Origin: Agrypnia vestita
Lineage: Eukaryota > Arthropoda > Insecta > Trichoptera > Phryganeidae
DNA: 64,000 nucleotides
Direction of reading: 5' to 3'
Assembly (NCBI GenBank): GCA_016648135.1
Contig: JADDOH010000498.1
Span: forward strand, 124,001-188,000
Shown: in pieces, positions 35,591 to 47,064 of the stretch
How positions within the stretch are numbered: position 1 is the stretch's first letter
Layout of the letters: every line of letters begins with the position of its first letter
Position numbers and translations under genes: made by a program
Notes under the pieces: model-generated
The model's input: the letters and a program-made list of their open reading frames with translations, nothing else
What the model was told of the DNA's origin: nothing
Databases searched by the model: none

Positions 35591-36725
35591 TTTTTTTTTT
35601 TTTTTATTTATTTAAAAATCCTTGTTTACAAATAAGATACTTAATACTAATTTAACAATAGAACATAAGATAATTTACACATTTTTTTGTTTTGTTTAAT
35701 TTGTGGATTATGCCACTCTACTAGGCTAGGCCTGTCCCAGAGTGGCGTTATAGCACACAATTATAATTTTTTTTCGAGTTCGTCAGTAGTATTTATTTTC
35801 ATAAGGTAGTTATTATGTATCTATAGAGTATCAAGTGGAATGTTAGTGAAAGTTGAGTTAGTCATAAGTCCAAGTGTAAATATGTGTAGAATAATTGTTT
35901 AATGTAAAAAGGGTTAAAGTTTTGTTTAAGATTATTTTTTTTGTTTTCCTTAATTAATTAATTAATTTATATAGGTATATATTTTTATTTAAAGACATTA
36001 TTACGCAATTACAGTAAGTAAATTTTCAGTTGCTGTTCTACCTTTGGAGGTAAGCCAGTTGTTTGCTAAAGCTTTTATTTTATTAATTGAGTATATTCTG
36101 ATTTCCGGGAAGTCTGTTTTAAATCTGTTAAATATTTTAGGCCCTATGTATGAGTAATTTTTCTGTCCATGTGTTGTCTTAGTTTTTGGTATTTCGTCAA
36201 GGTTTCGTAATGCTTGTCTAGTATTATGTGAATGCGAGTTACTGGTTGCTGTTAGGTGGTTTGTGTTTTTAATGTAGAAGATGAGGGTAGACTTAACGAA
36301 CAGCTGTCTAACGTCCAGTACATTAAATTCTCTGAATAGTCTGTCTGATTGGTATGTGAATGGTTTCTTATTAATGACTCGGAGCAAGGTTTTTTGTGCC
36401 GTTATAGCTGGTTTTAATGTGGTTTTGTAAGTACCTCCCCAACTTGGAATCGCATAGTTCAAAAATGACTGGGCAAGAGCATAATAGATAGTTTTGAGTT
36501 GCTGTTTATTAAAAATATTACGTATGGATTTAAAAAGGTAAATGAGTTTTAAAAGTTTTCCCGATAATAGTTCAATGTGAAGTTTCCAGTTTAGGTGCCT
36601 GTCTATTATGATTCCCAAGTATTTCACACTATCTGCATTTTCCAAGGGGGTGCAATCACAGTTTTGGTGTTGGCAATCATGCATAGTCAATTTTAAATCG
36701 CTAGATGGCTGCCCTCTTTTATCTA
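35591..36725 (-). mobile_element. LINE 3' fragment encoding the RT C-terminal region
   Basis: On the minus strand an open frame of about 240 codons (from about 36725 to 36001) reads SVKYLGIIIDRHLNWKLHI, then Trp-Gly in SWGGTY, then a Lys/Asn-rich C-terminus. This is the thumb and tail of a non-LTR reverse transcriptase after the YxDD palm. It is followed by about 390 nt of 3' UTR and a poly(A) run seen as T on the + strand at 35588-35606. The TGCTTTT target duplication gives exact ends. It is 5'-truncated, as normal for target-primed insertion. The frame is intact, so the insertion is fairly young. Clade uncertain (CR1/Jockey type). Confidence 0.8.
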
Positions 36726-37025
36726 TGCTTTTATACCCCACAATTCAAGATTTTGTTGTATTATTGAAATTGTGAAAACTCCATACAAATAAATAAATAG
36801 ACCGAGAATGTGCATTAGGCATTGTAATACTCACAGTCCTCCTTCCACCCCTTGTCTACCCCCAGAAGAGTAATAATCCACTTTCTTACGAATATATTAT
36901 CATTATATTGCCCTCACAACACTGCTTACCTGTGAAATAATTTCTCCAGTGCACTGCCTCCATCGAACTCTCGTCTCGTAGCACTGTACACCAGCCCCGT
37001 GCACTAACGCGCAGTCTTCTTCCAG

Positions 37026-37205
37026 GTAAACGAGGCATTCGAAGTGCTGAAGAAACGAACTTGCTCCAACCCCAACCAGAGGCTGCCCAAGGTGGAGATA
37101 CTGAGGAATGCCATAGAGTACATAGAGGGCCTGGAAGAGGTCCTCCACGGAGCCCAGCAGAGTACCGGAGGACCTAAGGGAATCCAGAACACGAACAAAT
37201 ATCTG
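37026..37205 (+). CDS. nau: nautilus/MyoD myogenic bHLH factor, coding exon 2 (residues 338-397)
   Basis: This exon supplies the helix-loop-helix dimerisation domain. It begins [12 protein letters not shown] (helix 1), continues through the loop SNPNQRLPK, then [18 protein letters not shown] (helix 2), and ends in a Gly/Gln-rich linker to residue 397. Residues match the MyoD-family signature almost position for position. The acceptor is ...TTCCAG|GTAAAC and the donor CTG|GTGAGT. Both are phase 0, so the exon adds exactly 60 codons. Joining it to exon 1 gives RRRLRK-VNEAF, the expected family sequence across the basic/helix 1 boundary, which is strong support for the splice. The 20.6-kb intron therefore separates the DNA-contacting and dimerisation halves of one domain. 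Flanking intron sequence is repeat-rich, but the exon itself is clean and more GC-rich than its surroundings. Confidence 0.96.
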
Positions 37206-37519
37206 GTGAGTCGCTTTTGAAGATAATCAACATTTTATTCTGCTTCCACTTTAGCAGTCTCGCGGGTCTCCGAGCTACAGAGAGCCATCCATCGCTTCTG
37301 GCTCCAGTCTGCTCCCCTTGGCACCCCTCGGACGTGTCACCGTCGCCGTGTAAGCCACCCATCTGCGTCACGGTCGTCTCCTCGATCCTGATTCCCCGAT
37401 CTCCCTCATTTTCCTCATAAAAAACTAACCCGTAAAAACCAAGTTTTTATTATACTCCCTTTCACATTGAAACAGGTTTTGCGCCTACTCCGGGCGTCGG
37501 GCTCGAAAATTAAACAATA

Positions 37520-37735
37520 TAAAAATTCAAAATTATACTATAATTATTAAATTTTTTAAACGAAAATTTGCCAGATCATTTTTATCGTCGCCACAAGTAT
37601 TCCTGTAAAGTTTCAGTTCGATTGGATCACGGGAAAAGGGTTAAAAATCGATCCGAAGTTTTTTCGACAGACAAGCCGACAAGCAGTCAAGCAAACAAGC
37701 AGACGCTACGAGTTGAAAAGGGAGTAATAAATAGT
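37520..37735 (+). repeat. dispersed repeat, second copy of 22572-22760
   Basis: Contains TTGGATCACGGGAAAAGGGT and CAGACGCTACGAGTTGAAAA, aligning to the minus strand of 22572-22760. It begins about 315 bp after the exon 2 donor. Confidence 0.55.
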
Positions 37736-38105
37736 AAATTATGCCAATTATAACTTTCCACTGATGATTGTTAATGATATTAGCAAAGTGTGATAATATG
37801 AGATAATTTATGGTTTCAAAATATGCTGAGGAGGACGGAGTGGGACGTAGGATTAGGATAAAGGAACGAAGGATGTAAGAAGTATACGGGAACATAAATT
37901 GAGTGAACTAGTTTGGGTGCGGTTGTGAAATTAATTTTCGTTTTATATCTCGAATGGTCAAATTAAAAATATCAATGTTGATGTAAATAAAATGAGTTTT
38001 TGGATATGTAAATGAATGCGTTTCGTTTAGAGTTGGTCTTGCAAAGACGGAGATGAAAAGTAGGTGACTGTCTGCTGTTTCGATTCGGGTTGTTCCTATT
38101 ATTAT

Positions 38106-38828
38106 TAGGTACCGATATCCGAGAAAGAACTACACGAAGCTTCGAGCAAAGTTGGTCTTAAGATGAACATTAATTTTGAAAATTTTGAGTCCAGAGAACA
38201 AAGTCATCACATCACAATCAATGGTAATAATATTGAAATAGTAGATGAATATATATACCTGGGACACAAGATAAAAATGAATACAGAACAGCAGAATTGC
38301 CAAGACAAATAGGAATGAGCTGGGCTGCTTTTGGCAAACTCAAACATATCTTCGAGAACAAAGAGATCCCAATTAGCCTTTGAATCGTGCATACTGCCAG
38401 TGATGACGTATGGATTGGAGACTATGGCCCTTACAAAGAAAAGTGTAGAAAAGCTCAAATGCACGCGACGATCCATGGAGAGATCCATGCTTGGATTAAG
38501 CCTAAGAGATAGAATGAGAAACGACGAAATTAGGCGCAGAACTAGAGTAGTGGATATCATGGATCGTGTAGCGAAGCTAAAATGGCAATGGGCAGGACAC
38601 GTTGCAAGACAGGATACTACAAGATGGCCTTCCAGAGTTCTGAAAAGGAGATCTTGGGAAAATAAAAGAGGCATCGGAAGACCTCAAAAGAGATGGGCCG
38701 ATGATATTGTCGCTGTGAGGGGAAAGAAATGGCTACAATTAGCCAACAACAGGGAATAATGGAAAAATAAGGAAGAGGCCTATATCCAGCAGTGGAAAGA
38801 CGAAGGCTGATGAAGAAGAAGAAGAAAG
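38106..38828 (+). mobile_element. RTE-like LINE 3' fragment with two frameshifts
   Basis: Reads ISEKELHEASSKVGLKMNIN and VDEYIYLGHKIK, shifts to AELPRQIGMSWAAFGKLKHI, then shifts to ESCILPVMTYGLETMALTKK, MERSMLGLSLRDRMRNDEIR, LKWQWAGHVARQD and GIGRPQKRWADDIV. This is the classic C-terminal half of RTE-type LINEs in arthropods. It ends with EEAYIQQWKDEG and a GAAGAAGAAG tail (38812-38828). Not functional. Confidence 0.85.
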
Positions 38829-40233
38829 ATATCCTATTGGGACGTAAATCTCACGCGATTTTCTTTACCCGATATCCTTATTTTCGAAGACTCGCACTAA
38901 AGTTAGAGACCATATTATGTAGAATGATGGGATGTCTCAGTGTGGTGTACATTTTAAAGATTATTTATTATTCCGAATCATCCGGATTTTGTTCTATGGC
39001 GGTCTGCATAATAGCAGTTGAAAATTTCCTTGTCAGGTACCTTGTCAGTAGACAATATTAAATGACGGAGGCGGGGAGACAGACACCGCGGTCGGCGGCG
39101 AGATCGTTTTGAAGTTCCCGAAGACGCGATATTTCCGCTCGAATCTAAGCGTCCAAAATAAAACATTTAATAGCCAATTAGCGGCGGACAAGTCGCGCAC
39201 CGGCCGCCATTTTTATGTTCGGTGTTTAAAAATTGAAAAATATATTTTATAACGTGTCGCCCGAGAGCCGGGCATAAATCTCGCCGCGTCACTTTTTGGG
39301 TAGGAAATATATTTATTTGTTTTTACTAACCCCTTTTTCAAACGAATGACTTTATTTTTGAAACCGATAAATTCAACACGGTCCGACTATGTTTTTGATT
39401 TATTCATTCGCGTGTTATAAATATATCGACGCGCGAGCACGTTCATCCGCACCTTTGATAAATGGGGAGGAGTATCTGGTCGATATCTTAATCTATTTAA
39501 AAAAGCATTATTCATTTTTTACCTCAATAATATTACGGCTCGTTTGTCAGGGGCGCAGCGCGGATTTGGGGCCATTCAAGTATTACGCGGGGCACCAAGG
39601 GTCGGAGCTTTGCTTACTTTTGATGATGTGGGGGACGGGGGGTGTGGATGGTGATTACGTCAGCAAAATTTAGTTATTAATTATTAATATTAATTTAGGC
39701 AACCCTACTTACCTATAGGTACTCGAAAGCGAAAAGCGTATTCGGGGATTCCCCAAAACAATTAAACAATTGATATGCTCGCTCGCTCTCACGTGATGTT
39801 TTATGGTTACTATACAAAGAACCAAAGTAGGGAAATTACTGGGCGCGCTATTCGTATTTATCTATTTTTCATATTTTTTTGTAAAATTTAGTATATACTG
39901 ATTTAAACACATAATGGCAACCCTGCTTGTATACAAAATATAAATACCAAATAAAAAATATATACCGATGATTAGGTAAGCGTAGGAGGGGGAGTTAGAG
40001 TTACTTTACTGACAAGGGGGAGGGGGGGTTAAAAATGACTAAAATTCTGATGACGTAATACTTGAATAACCCCTTTGTGAAAACGGGAGTGTGAGGAAAA
40101 TTCTCTTTATGAACTTTAACCCATGACCGAAACCGATGCTAATAGAAGTTGCGAAAATCGCATTGCACCGCTTATGCGCCTTTTTCTTCGTCCTTGTTAT
40201 CACCAACTACGCCTCTTTCCATTGAACATAGAC

Positions 40234-40788
40234 AATCGAATTAGTATGTGTAAGCCGTGCGTACAAGGCACGTTGTTACGTTGTGTCGGTGTTTATACCT
40301 GTACACACCGACACAATGAAATAATTAATAAGAGCATTCTCTTACAACAATTTAAAGATACAAAACTAAACAATAGAACCCCGGCATATAACACGAGAGG
40401 CAGTAAAATGCTAAATAGAAATATACCAACTTTTGGCCAAAAAAGCCATATCTATTTTGCGACAAAACTCTACAATATCCTTCCTCCAACCTTCAAAAAT
40501 ATTGAAAAGATCGAAGACTTCAGATAAAAGCATGTCGAAATCAAGTCGATGCAGATAAATTAAAAGGAGTATTAAAACAACGTAGAAATTTAAAAATAAA
40601 CAGGTATAAACTAGTCCGCCTCAGCACAAGAAACCCTAGTGAGGAGGACTAAGAACACAAATATCAACAATAATATTGTACATACATACTATTATATTAA
40701 ATATGTTAAATTGTATCTGAATAGAACCTAATAAAAAAATAATTTAAAATGTGCATCGTACGCACGGCTTACACATACTAATTCGATT
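40234..40788. repeat. perfect 31-bp inverted repeat enclosing a LINE C-terminal fragment
   Basis: Arms 40234-40264 and 40758-40788 are perfectly complementary over 31 bp and read ...CGAATTAGTATGTGTAAGCC... Between them an open stretch (about 40315-40527) reads VYTCTHRHNEIINK, TPAYNTRGSKML and SHIYFATKLYNILP, which is LINE C-terminal sequence. The rest is AT-rich. Either a LINE piece landed in a MITE or a foldback element picked one up. Confidence 0.6.
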
Positions 40789-41565
40789 TCTTTTTAAATG
40801 GAAATACCTATACCGTGAGTGAAGTAAAACCGCTTATAAATACATATAACAAATAACATTGAAAATCTACAACTTCTCCCGAATCAAGTAGTGAAGACTT
40901 GTGAGAATTTTGGGTTAGAACTTAATACAACTTAAACAAAACACACGCTATATCCAGACCGCATTCAAAAAAATGTGCGCAAAAAATATGTGTGTTGTTG
41001 CGATGCAAAAAATGAACACAAACTAAGTTTTTCTAGTAAGTAAGTAACCTTTTTTAAACTAAAATATATATATATATATTTGGAATATCATATTGAGGCT
41101 TGTAATACGGGCTTGCTAACCAACCTTCCCCCGCTTTCTTCTTACCGGACAAAGCTAACGAATGGTCTTTTGATTGTGATCGACCTATAGTATGCAAAAA
41201 AAAATTTTCATACTGGCGTGTATTTTGAGGCGTGTATCAAAAAAGGCGGTTTGTGGACAAACCGCGCCCGCAGTTCGGCCCTGGAATTACGAATCACCGC
41301 GTAACCTTACTATTTTTTAGATTCTCTTTTTAAATGTGAAATGATTCGTGAAATTCAGACGTCCTCCCGCGAGCGGCGGCGGCCGCGTGGTGTGCGCCGT
41401 GTTTTGTCCGCGGCTGCTGGCGGGTCATTTGTCTCCGCTTCAGTCTCGCCGCTTTCTTCTGATCGCTGATGAGTCGCTGTTACTAACTTGTCTTACTTCA
41501 AGTAGGGGCAGATGAGGAACTACCCCGACCTATTCCCGCGGCCACGGGGATTAGAGACAGCCTAA

Positions 41566-42163
41566 GGTCGGCCGCACTTTGGATACGAATTATTACGTAC
41601 GTATTAGTACGATTATTTTCCTACGTATGGAGCGCGCACATTGATTGCGTCTTGCGTCGGTCACGATCAGTTACTTTTCGCATTTCTCCAATAACGTTTG
41701 TGCCGAATGAATAATCTGTATCTTCTGGAAAACTATTATGGCAGACATAAATAATTGCAAATTTCATGACTATCTATCTAATAGATTCGCGAATGCTGGG
41801 GAGAATCGAAGTGCAACGAGAGCTCGTAACATCGGAGAAACATTAAAAAGATTTTTTGTTCGAAGTACATAATTCTCCGCCATGATCTGCGCTGATGGTC
41901 ACGTAGTTGAATCACTTTGGTCCCACAAACATTTGTGGTAATGTTGACGAAATTTTCAATACCCATCGTGCGACATCGCAAAAATTTCTGAACAAATCCG
42001 GATCGTGTCGGACGTCGCATCTATACATGCGTATACGCACTACTAAATCGTGTACAGTCTGCGATGTTCAATACTACTTGGAAGGTCAGGAATGTACTTG
42101 CGTATTCGTACGTATACGTACTACTCAATTTCGTACGAAAACCCATCCACTGTGCGGCCGGCG
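41566..42163 (+). mobile_element. Harbinger-like MITE B, copy 2
   Basis: Same family as 20175-20832. Ends GGTCGGCCGCAC and GTGCGGCCGGCG are flanked by TAA (41563-41565 and 42164-42166), again a TWA duplication. A small ATG-initiated frame (41738-41872, 44 aa, starting MADINNCKFHDYLSNRF) is open here. It may be a relic of an autonomous parent's protein, but I do not recognise its fold. Confidence 0.6.
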
Positions 42164-42724
42164 TAAAGCCTGAGCCCGGTCGTGGATAAAATAATTAAAA
42201 TCACACCGCCACAGCTGTCTTTACACAATCCGTACCTATATATAAAAAGGTAAAGTTTGTAAGATTGGAGACAATCTCCGAAACTACTCATCCGATTTCA
42301 AAAATTCCAATATTTATAATGGATTAAGTTAAGATTCTAACACTAACCACTATGCTAATAATGTTTTTTGTTTAATTTTGTCATTCCCATTTAAAAGTAC
42401 ATACGTATATGGATATCGCCTCTGGTGAACGAAATTTCTATATTATTTGATTAAAGTATGAAACAAAATTATTTTTATGTATACCTACATATATGACACT
42501 CTTGCAAATTATTAACAAACACACTTAAGTACCTATGCCTGAAAATTATTTTAATTTTCACTTATTCGTTTGATCAGTTTATATTCGCAATATTTATGTC
42601 AACATTGTGTAAAGTGATCACTTAAGCCAGCCATAGGATAGGTCATGAGCCCTATAAAAACCCAAAAACTTCCATGCCTACTTTCCCATATAAATAGCTT
42701 CGTCACTTTAAACGTCTATAATCG

Positions 42725-43035
42725 GCCGTATTCTGATGATAGCAATATTGTTATTTGTGTATCTTGACAGATATTGTATAACATTGTAATGCCGTCAATG
42801 TTGACGTTTTAAATTTCACAGGTTTGAAATTAGTGAATTCAATCAATCAGAACGCGTATTTATTTATTCACAATTGGTGAATAACTTAACATTCTTTTAC
42901 GTTTTAGGGTTTTCTGATTGATTGAATTCATTGATTTCAAACCTGTCAAACATAAAACGTCAACTTTGACGGCATTACAATGCTATAGAATAACAGTGAA
43001 GATACATAGCAATAGTGCTATTTTGAAAATACGGC
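42725..43035. mobile_element. 311-bp foldback MITE
   Basis: Two arms of about 125 bp are mutually complementary with scattered mismatches. They run from GCCGTATTCTGATGATAGC through ATTGTAATGCCGTCAA and AGGTTTGAAAT to TTCAATCAATCAGAA. They enclose a loop of about 60 bp. Confidence 0.6.
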
Positions 43036-43769
43036 GAAATATATCTTGATTAACGATCAATTATAGTTAGCTTTGCAGACTTAGAGCTACAATTGTAAAG
43101 GAAATGGAATACGACTTTCGGTAGATATTATTCTGATTCCATGAAGCATCTCAAATCTCCAGCTAGGTGTTAACTTGAAATCGACAATAAATCAATAATG
43201 ACTCAAATAAATACCTGGGAATTGACTTGTTAGTTATAAGTTATTAGTGAGCTTCCAAGTGTAGTAGGAGGGCAGATTAACGTGGCTGTCACTACAACAG
43301 GGTGCTCATGAGACGTTGCGCGTAACAAGAAAAAAGGTAACAAGGTAAAACTCGCAAACCGCATTATTAAAATCAGTTCTGAATATAAACACTCATATTT
43401 TTTCCATCTCTATTCCAGGTAACAATCAGTAAGTGAATGTTCTGTGTATATTTATAGTTATTTAGTGGTAAAACCCATAATTTGTACATTTTAAATAATT
43501 TTAATATCACATGTTAAATGGTTATGTAAAAAATTAATTGATTATAAAAAAGTGTAAAATGAATGTTTAAACCTCAGTAGGTATCTCAAAACTACTCCAA
43601 TGTCACTTAGTTAGTTTTACACATTAAGGGACGATAAAACGTAACATAAGACCAATTATGACATACCGTTATTGAAAATGGGTCCGCACAAGGTGAGAAT
43701 CCTTATCACAGGTGTGTGATTAGTGCTAATGGTAAAAGTAACAGAAACGGACTGTTTGATTAATGAAAG

Positions 43770-44105
43770 CGCATGTGCCACAAGCTTGGGAGATAGAATT
43801 ACAAATGTTGAAATTAAGCACAGAACTAGAGTAGTGGACATCATGTATCATGTAGCGAAGCTAAATCGGCAACGGGCAGGGCATGTTGCAAGGCGAGATA
43901 TTACAAGATTCTGAGTTCTGAAATGGAGACCTTAGGGAAAAAAAGAGGCGTCGGGAAACCTCTAAAGAGATGGACCGACAATAAGGCCGCTACGGGGGAG
44001 AAGAAATGGCCACGACTAGCAAATAACAAAGAAGGGTGGAAAGGTATGGAAGAGGCCTATATCTAGCAGCGGAGAGATGAAAGCTGAGGAAAAGAAGAAG
44101 GAAGA
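43770..44105 (+). mobile_element. RTE-like LINE 3' fragment, second copy
   Basis: Decayed relative of 38106-38828: SLGDRITNVEIKHRTRVVDI, then AGHVARRDITRF, then after stops GVGKPLKRWTD and KGMEEAYI, ending in GAGGAAAAGAAGAAGGAAG. Same protein order, more mutations. Confidence 0.7.
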
Positions 44106-44639
44106 TCAAGATTTGCTTTTTGCTATATCTGATCAAAAATCGGCCATTATTAGAAATCGTTGGGACAGAATGAAGAACTCCCGTATTAAGAAACCGAGTG
44201 CCAAACAGAGGACACTGTTAGGCGGGGAAGACAGCGAAAACGATTTTAGCACAAATGGAAAGGATAGAAGATCCAATGTTAACCCACACACCGTGGAAGA
44301 TCCTCGGCCTCATGGAAGGCCATCTGGAGCTCATGTCCCGAAAAAGACGCGGGAAAAATAAAGTAATCATCTTTATGGAATGTTTAAGGATATACTCGGT
44401 CTACAGAGAATTATGAAAGACTCCATATAAAACTGAATATTTTATTGTGCCAGTTCAAAATAACATATAGTATTGACTATTGACGATTTACCTACCTATT
44501 TACGACCTGATGTAATCACGACAGAACTATAATAGAAACAAACGGAAAGCAACTAGAAAGTACTGCAGTTGGTAGTGGTATTTAATTCCTTTCTGGGTTT
44601 CAATTCGTGGGATTGGATTGCAGCAAACAGCTAGGAGGC

Positions 44640-44990
44640 ATAATTCATATCTCGGTACACTTGCTCGAGATATTCACGGCGAGGACGCCCTCTGGCAATC
44701 TTTCCCTCTACCATTTCCTCCAGAATAGTTTTGAGCAGATTATCATTTCGTAAAATATGCCCCATCCATTTTGCACGCCTTTTCGAGATGGAATTCATCA
44801 TGTGCGTGGTTTAATCGATCCTGCTGAGAACCTCTTCATTCGTAATGTGGTCTCCAGGAAATTCCCAGGGCATGTCCGTAGGTTCACATCTCGAAGGCTT
44901 CTAATCGTTTTTTTCTCTGTCACCAATGCACCATGTCTCACATCCATTCAGGAAAATACTCCATACAAAAGTTTTTATTAATTGCATGCG
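44640..44990 (-). mobile_element. LINE C-terminal fragment, antisense
   Basis: Minus-strand frames give LLYGCETW, LEAFEMW, then SISKRRAKWMGHILRNDNLL, then ILEEMVEGKIARGRPRREYL. RRAKWMGHILR and GKIARGRPRREYL are typical of a LINE family widespread in arthropods, distinct from 38106. Stops and a frameshift occur. Confidence 0.7.
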
Positions 44991-44994
44991 GAGC

Positions 44995-46180
44995 AATATT
45001 TAATTATGGATGATTTACTATAAAAGCGGCGTCGGAGCCGATCGGAGTATCGAGTATTCCTGAAAGCAAAACGTGTCTGAAATTTAAAGCGACCAAGTTG
45101 CGCAAGATCGGCTTGTTCCGAAATACATCTCGGCTCAAATCTACGGCTTAAAGAATTCGAAATTGAGATCGTTAGAATAGTCGTCCACCATCCTTTCCAT
45201 TATGATCTGGCTCCATCCGCGAGCGGGGAGACCAACTTTATTTCCCACTAGAAAATAATTTATCTGACAAATTCTAAAATAGACTTCCCTCGGCGGCCGG
45301 CGCATAAATCAGGCCTATCAGATCCCAGCTGCCGCAGGGTGGGAATAGTCCTCGCGACTGCTCCTAGCCCGGGACCTGCTCCGTCCATTAATTCTGTTAG
45401 TCACATATCTATTCTTCATATCTATTCACTTTCTGCGCAGCTCGCAGCTCCAACAGGAGAGCCAGCAGCTTCTTCTGTCTGGTCTGTCGTCTTGCAGGAG
45501 ATATCACCGAAAAACTGAAGGAACGTCCCAGGAATGTCGAAAACTGTATCTAGAAGCTTTTGATCGCTACCACGGCACGCGGATCGGGATTAGGAGAGAA
45601 ATATTTTCCTTCCCAATCTCCGCCCATAATGATTAATCCCCTGACACCCGAGATACACTAGGCTAAAGCTAACTACGTCCACAGCTGACAACTTGTACTT
45701 ACAGCGTTGTCCTAGTACGTCGAGTGCCGGATTCAATTTTCAATTCTCCCGGCTTCGTCGAATCCGGAACAGATCGATCTGTCGCTTTTGAAAGGCTGAT
45801 GTGTACTGCCGGATTCGGATATCACACGAAAAATGGAACGTCAGTTCTCAAAAGAAAAAGACACCGGCACACACGCTTTCCAACTGTCACTGGGCGGATT
45901 TTTCAAAAGTTTAAATCCTGGATAGCGGTTAGCGCAGAATACGTCGGATGTCAGTTTCGACCAATCAAAATTATTTCGCGCCCGGCGGTCACGAATCAGC
46001 TTTAGTTGCGACAAAATTGAAATTATAATGACCATTGCTTTCCGAGGGGTTCTAAGCGTTCACCTCCAGCATTTCAGTTTAAAAGCGTTAAGTTTCCTTT
46101 TCTGACTACATATCTATATAGTTTTCTTCTTCTCGCGTTGTATTCATTCAAGGGACTACCATATTTATTTGTTGGTTGTT
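44995..46180. other. intron 2 unique block
   Basis: Moderate-GC sequence lacking named repeats, with CAGCTG at 45682-45687. A candidate conserved noncoding region only by exclusion. Confidence 0.3.
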
Positions 46181-46596
46181 ATTGACTATAGTTAATTTGA
46201 TTCGCCCAGCCCGGAAAAACTCTACAGGACAGTATTTCAAGAGCCACGACGATCTCCTTCTTCCAGGGGCCTCCATTTCCTGCGATATTTTCTTGCATTA
46301 TTCATTGCACGTCCGAGATATTGAAAATTTGCATACTTCTTTTTCTTTATTTATAATTACTATTAAAATTTTATTCGTAATCCGTAAACATTTCAAATAT
46401 AATTAAGCTGGTAATCATACCTCTATATTTTTTTAAGTTACTTAAATCTATGTATATGTACTAATTAGTAATTAGTTCATGAGAAATGAAAAAAGATTAC
46501 AGATGTCCCTAGCACAGTCCGTTTTAATAAACGAAAGATTCTCAGATTTAAACATATATAGAACTCTCAACGTTTGGTAATGTGTAGAAGTTCTTA

Positions 46597-46740
46597 CGAT
46601 GGAATTGGTGAACGTTGCATTGTGTAAAGTGATCACCGAAGCCAGCTCATACAGGTTGTAAGCCCTGGTCCATCGTATAAAAAGACTTTCACAAACGTTT
46701 CTCATATTCATAGCTTTGTCTCTGTGAGGCTTCCATAATT
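46597..46740 (+). repeat. dispersed repeat H, copy 2
   Basis: GAATTGGTGAACGTTGCATT, CAGGTTGTAAGCCCTGGTCC and GCTTTGTCTCTGTGAG align with 22160 and 60508. It is followed by TCATCCCTCTGGGGACAAAA, shared with the foldback at 21856. Confidence 0.55.
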
Positions 46741-47032
46741 TATCTTAATTAATTAATTAATCATCCCTCTGGGGACAAAATCCAGAAACTGTTTTCTTAG
46801 AATATACTTGCATTTAAAATTATCATTTGAAATATAATAAATAATATTACATTTTTAAAAATTAAAAATGTTTAGATGGCGGCGAGATAAACACTAAATT
46901 ATATAATGCGAAAAACGCGAGAGGTTCTCGATCGAAAGCATTTCATGTAACAAAAACTGCCAAATTAACTAAATGAATTCTATATGTATAAATGTCTACA
47001 TTTGATAATTAATTTCAATACATTCATTATCC

Positions 47033-47064
47033 TAAAGAAGGGAGCATCGCTCCCGAAACATGTT
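47033..47064 (+). repeat. solo hairpin-GAAAC motif, Penelope-type end
   Basis: Reads TAAAGAA, stem GGGAGC/GCTCCC with loop ATC, then GAAACATGTTGAATTTTTT. The flanks resemble the sequence around the hairpin at 54714, including a downstream TTAAAACAAA, but the stem bases differ in a pair-preserving way. Probably the 3' end of a related, severely truncated element. Confidence 0.45.

Larger units (their letters stand above)
35184..36745 (+). mobile_element. MITE C, copy 2, interrupted by a SINE and a LINE
   Basis: Left end AATTGTGGGGTATAAAA is cut by SINE 35201-35375. The body continues 35376-35590, then the right arm is cut by a minus-strand LINE. The terminus TGCTTTTATACCCCACAATT resumes at 36726. 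TGCTTTT is duplicated on both sides of the LINE (35584-35590 and 36726-36732). Confidence 0.6.
16404..37025 (+). other. nau intron 1 (about 20.6 kb)
   Basis: Delimited by donor GTAACT and acceptor TTCCAG. It is filled mainly with repeats: minisatellite, foldback elements, LINE/SINE pieces and MITEs, itemised separately. The only sizeable non-repeat GC-rich segments are 19860-20170, about 25000-25100 and about 29220-29395. These are the best places to look for muscle regulatory elements. No second host gene was recognised in it. Confidence 0.9.

Noticed and set aside
36726..36741. ATG of the minus-strand LINE frame at 36741
   Set aside because: It belongs to the interrupted MITE arm, outside the LINE, so it is not a true start codon.
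44077..44361. 94-codon open frame
   Set aside because: Begins inside the GAA-rich tail of a LINE fragment and continues into sequence with no recognisable domain.
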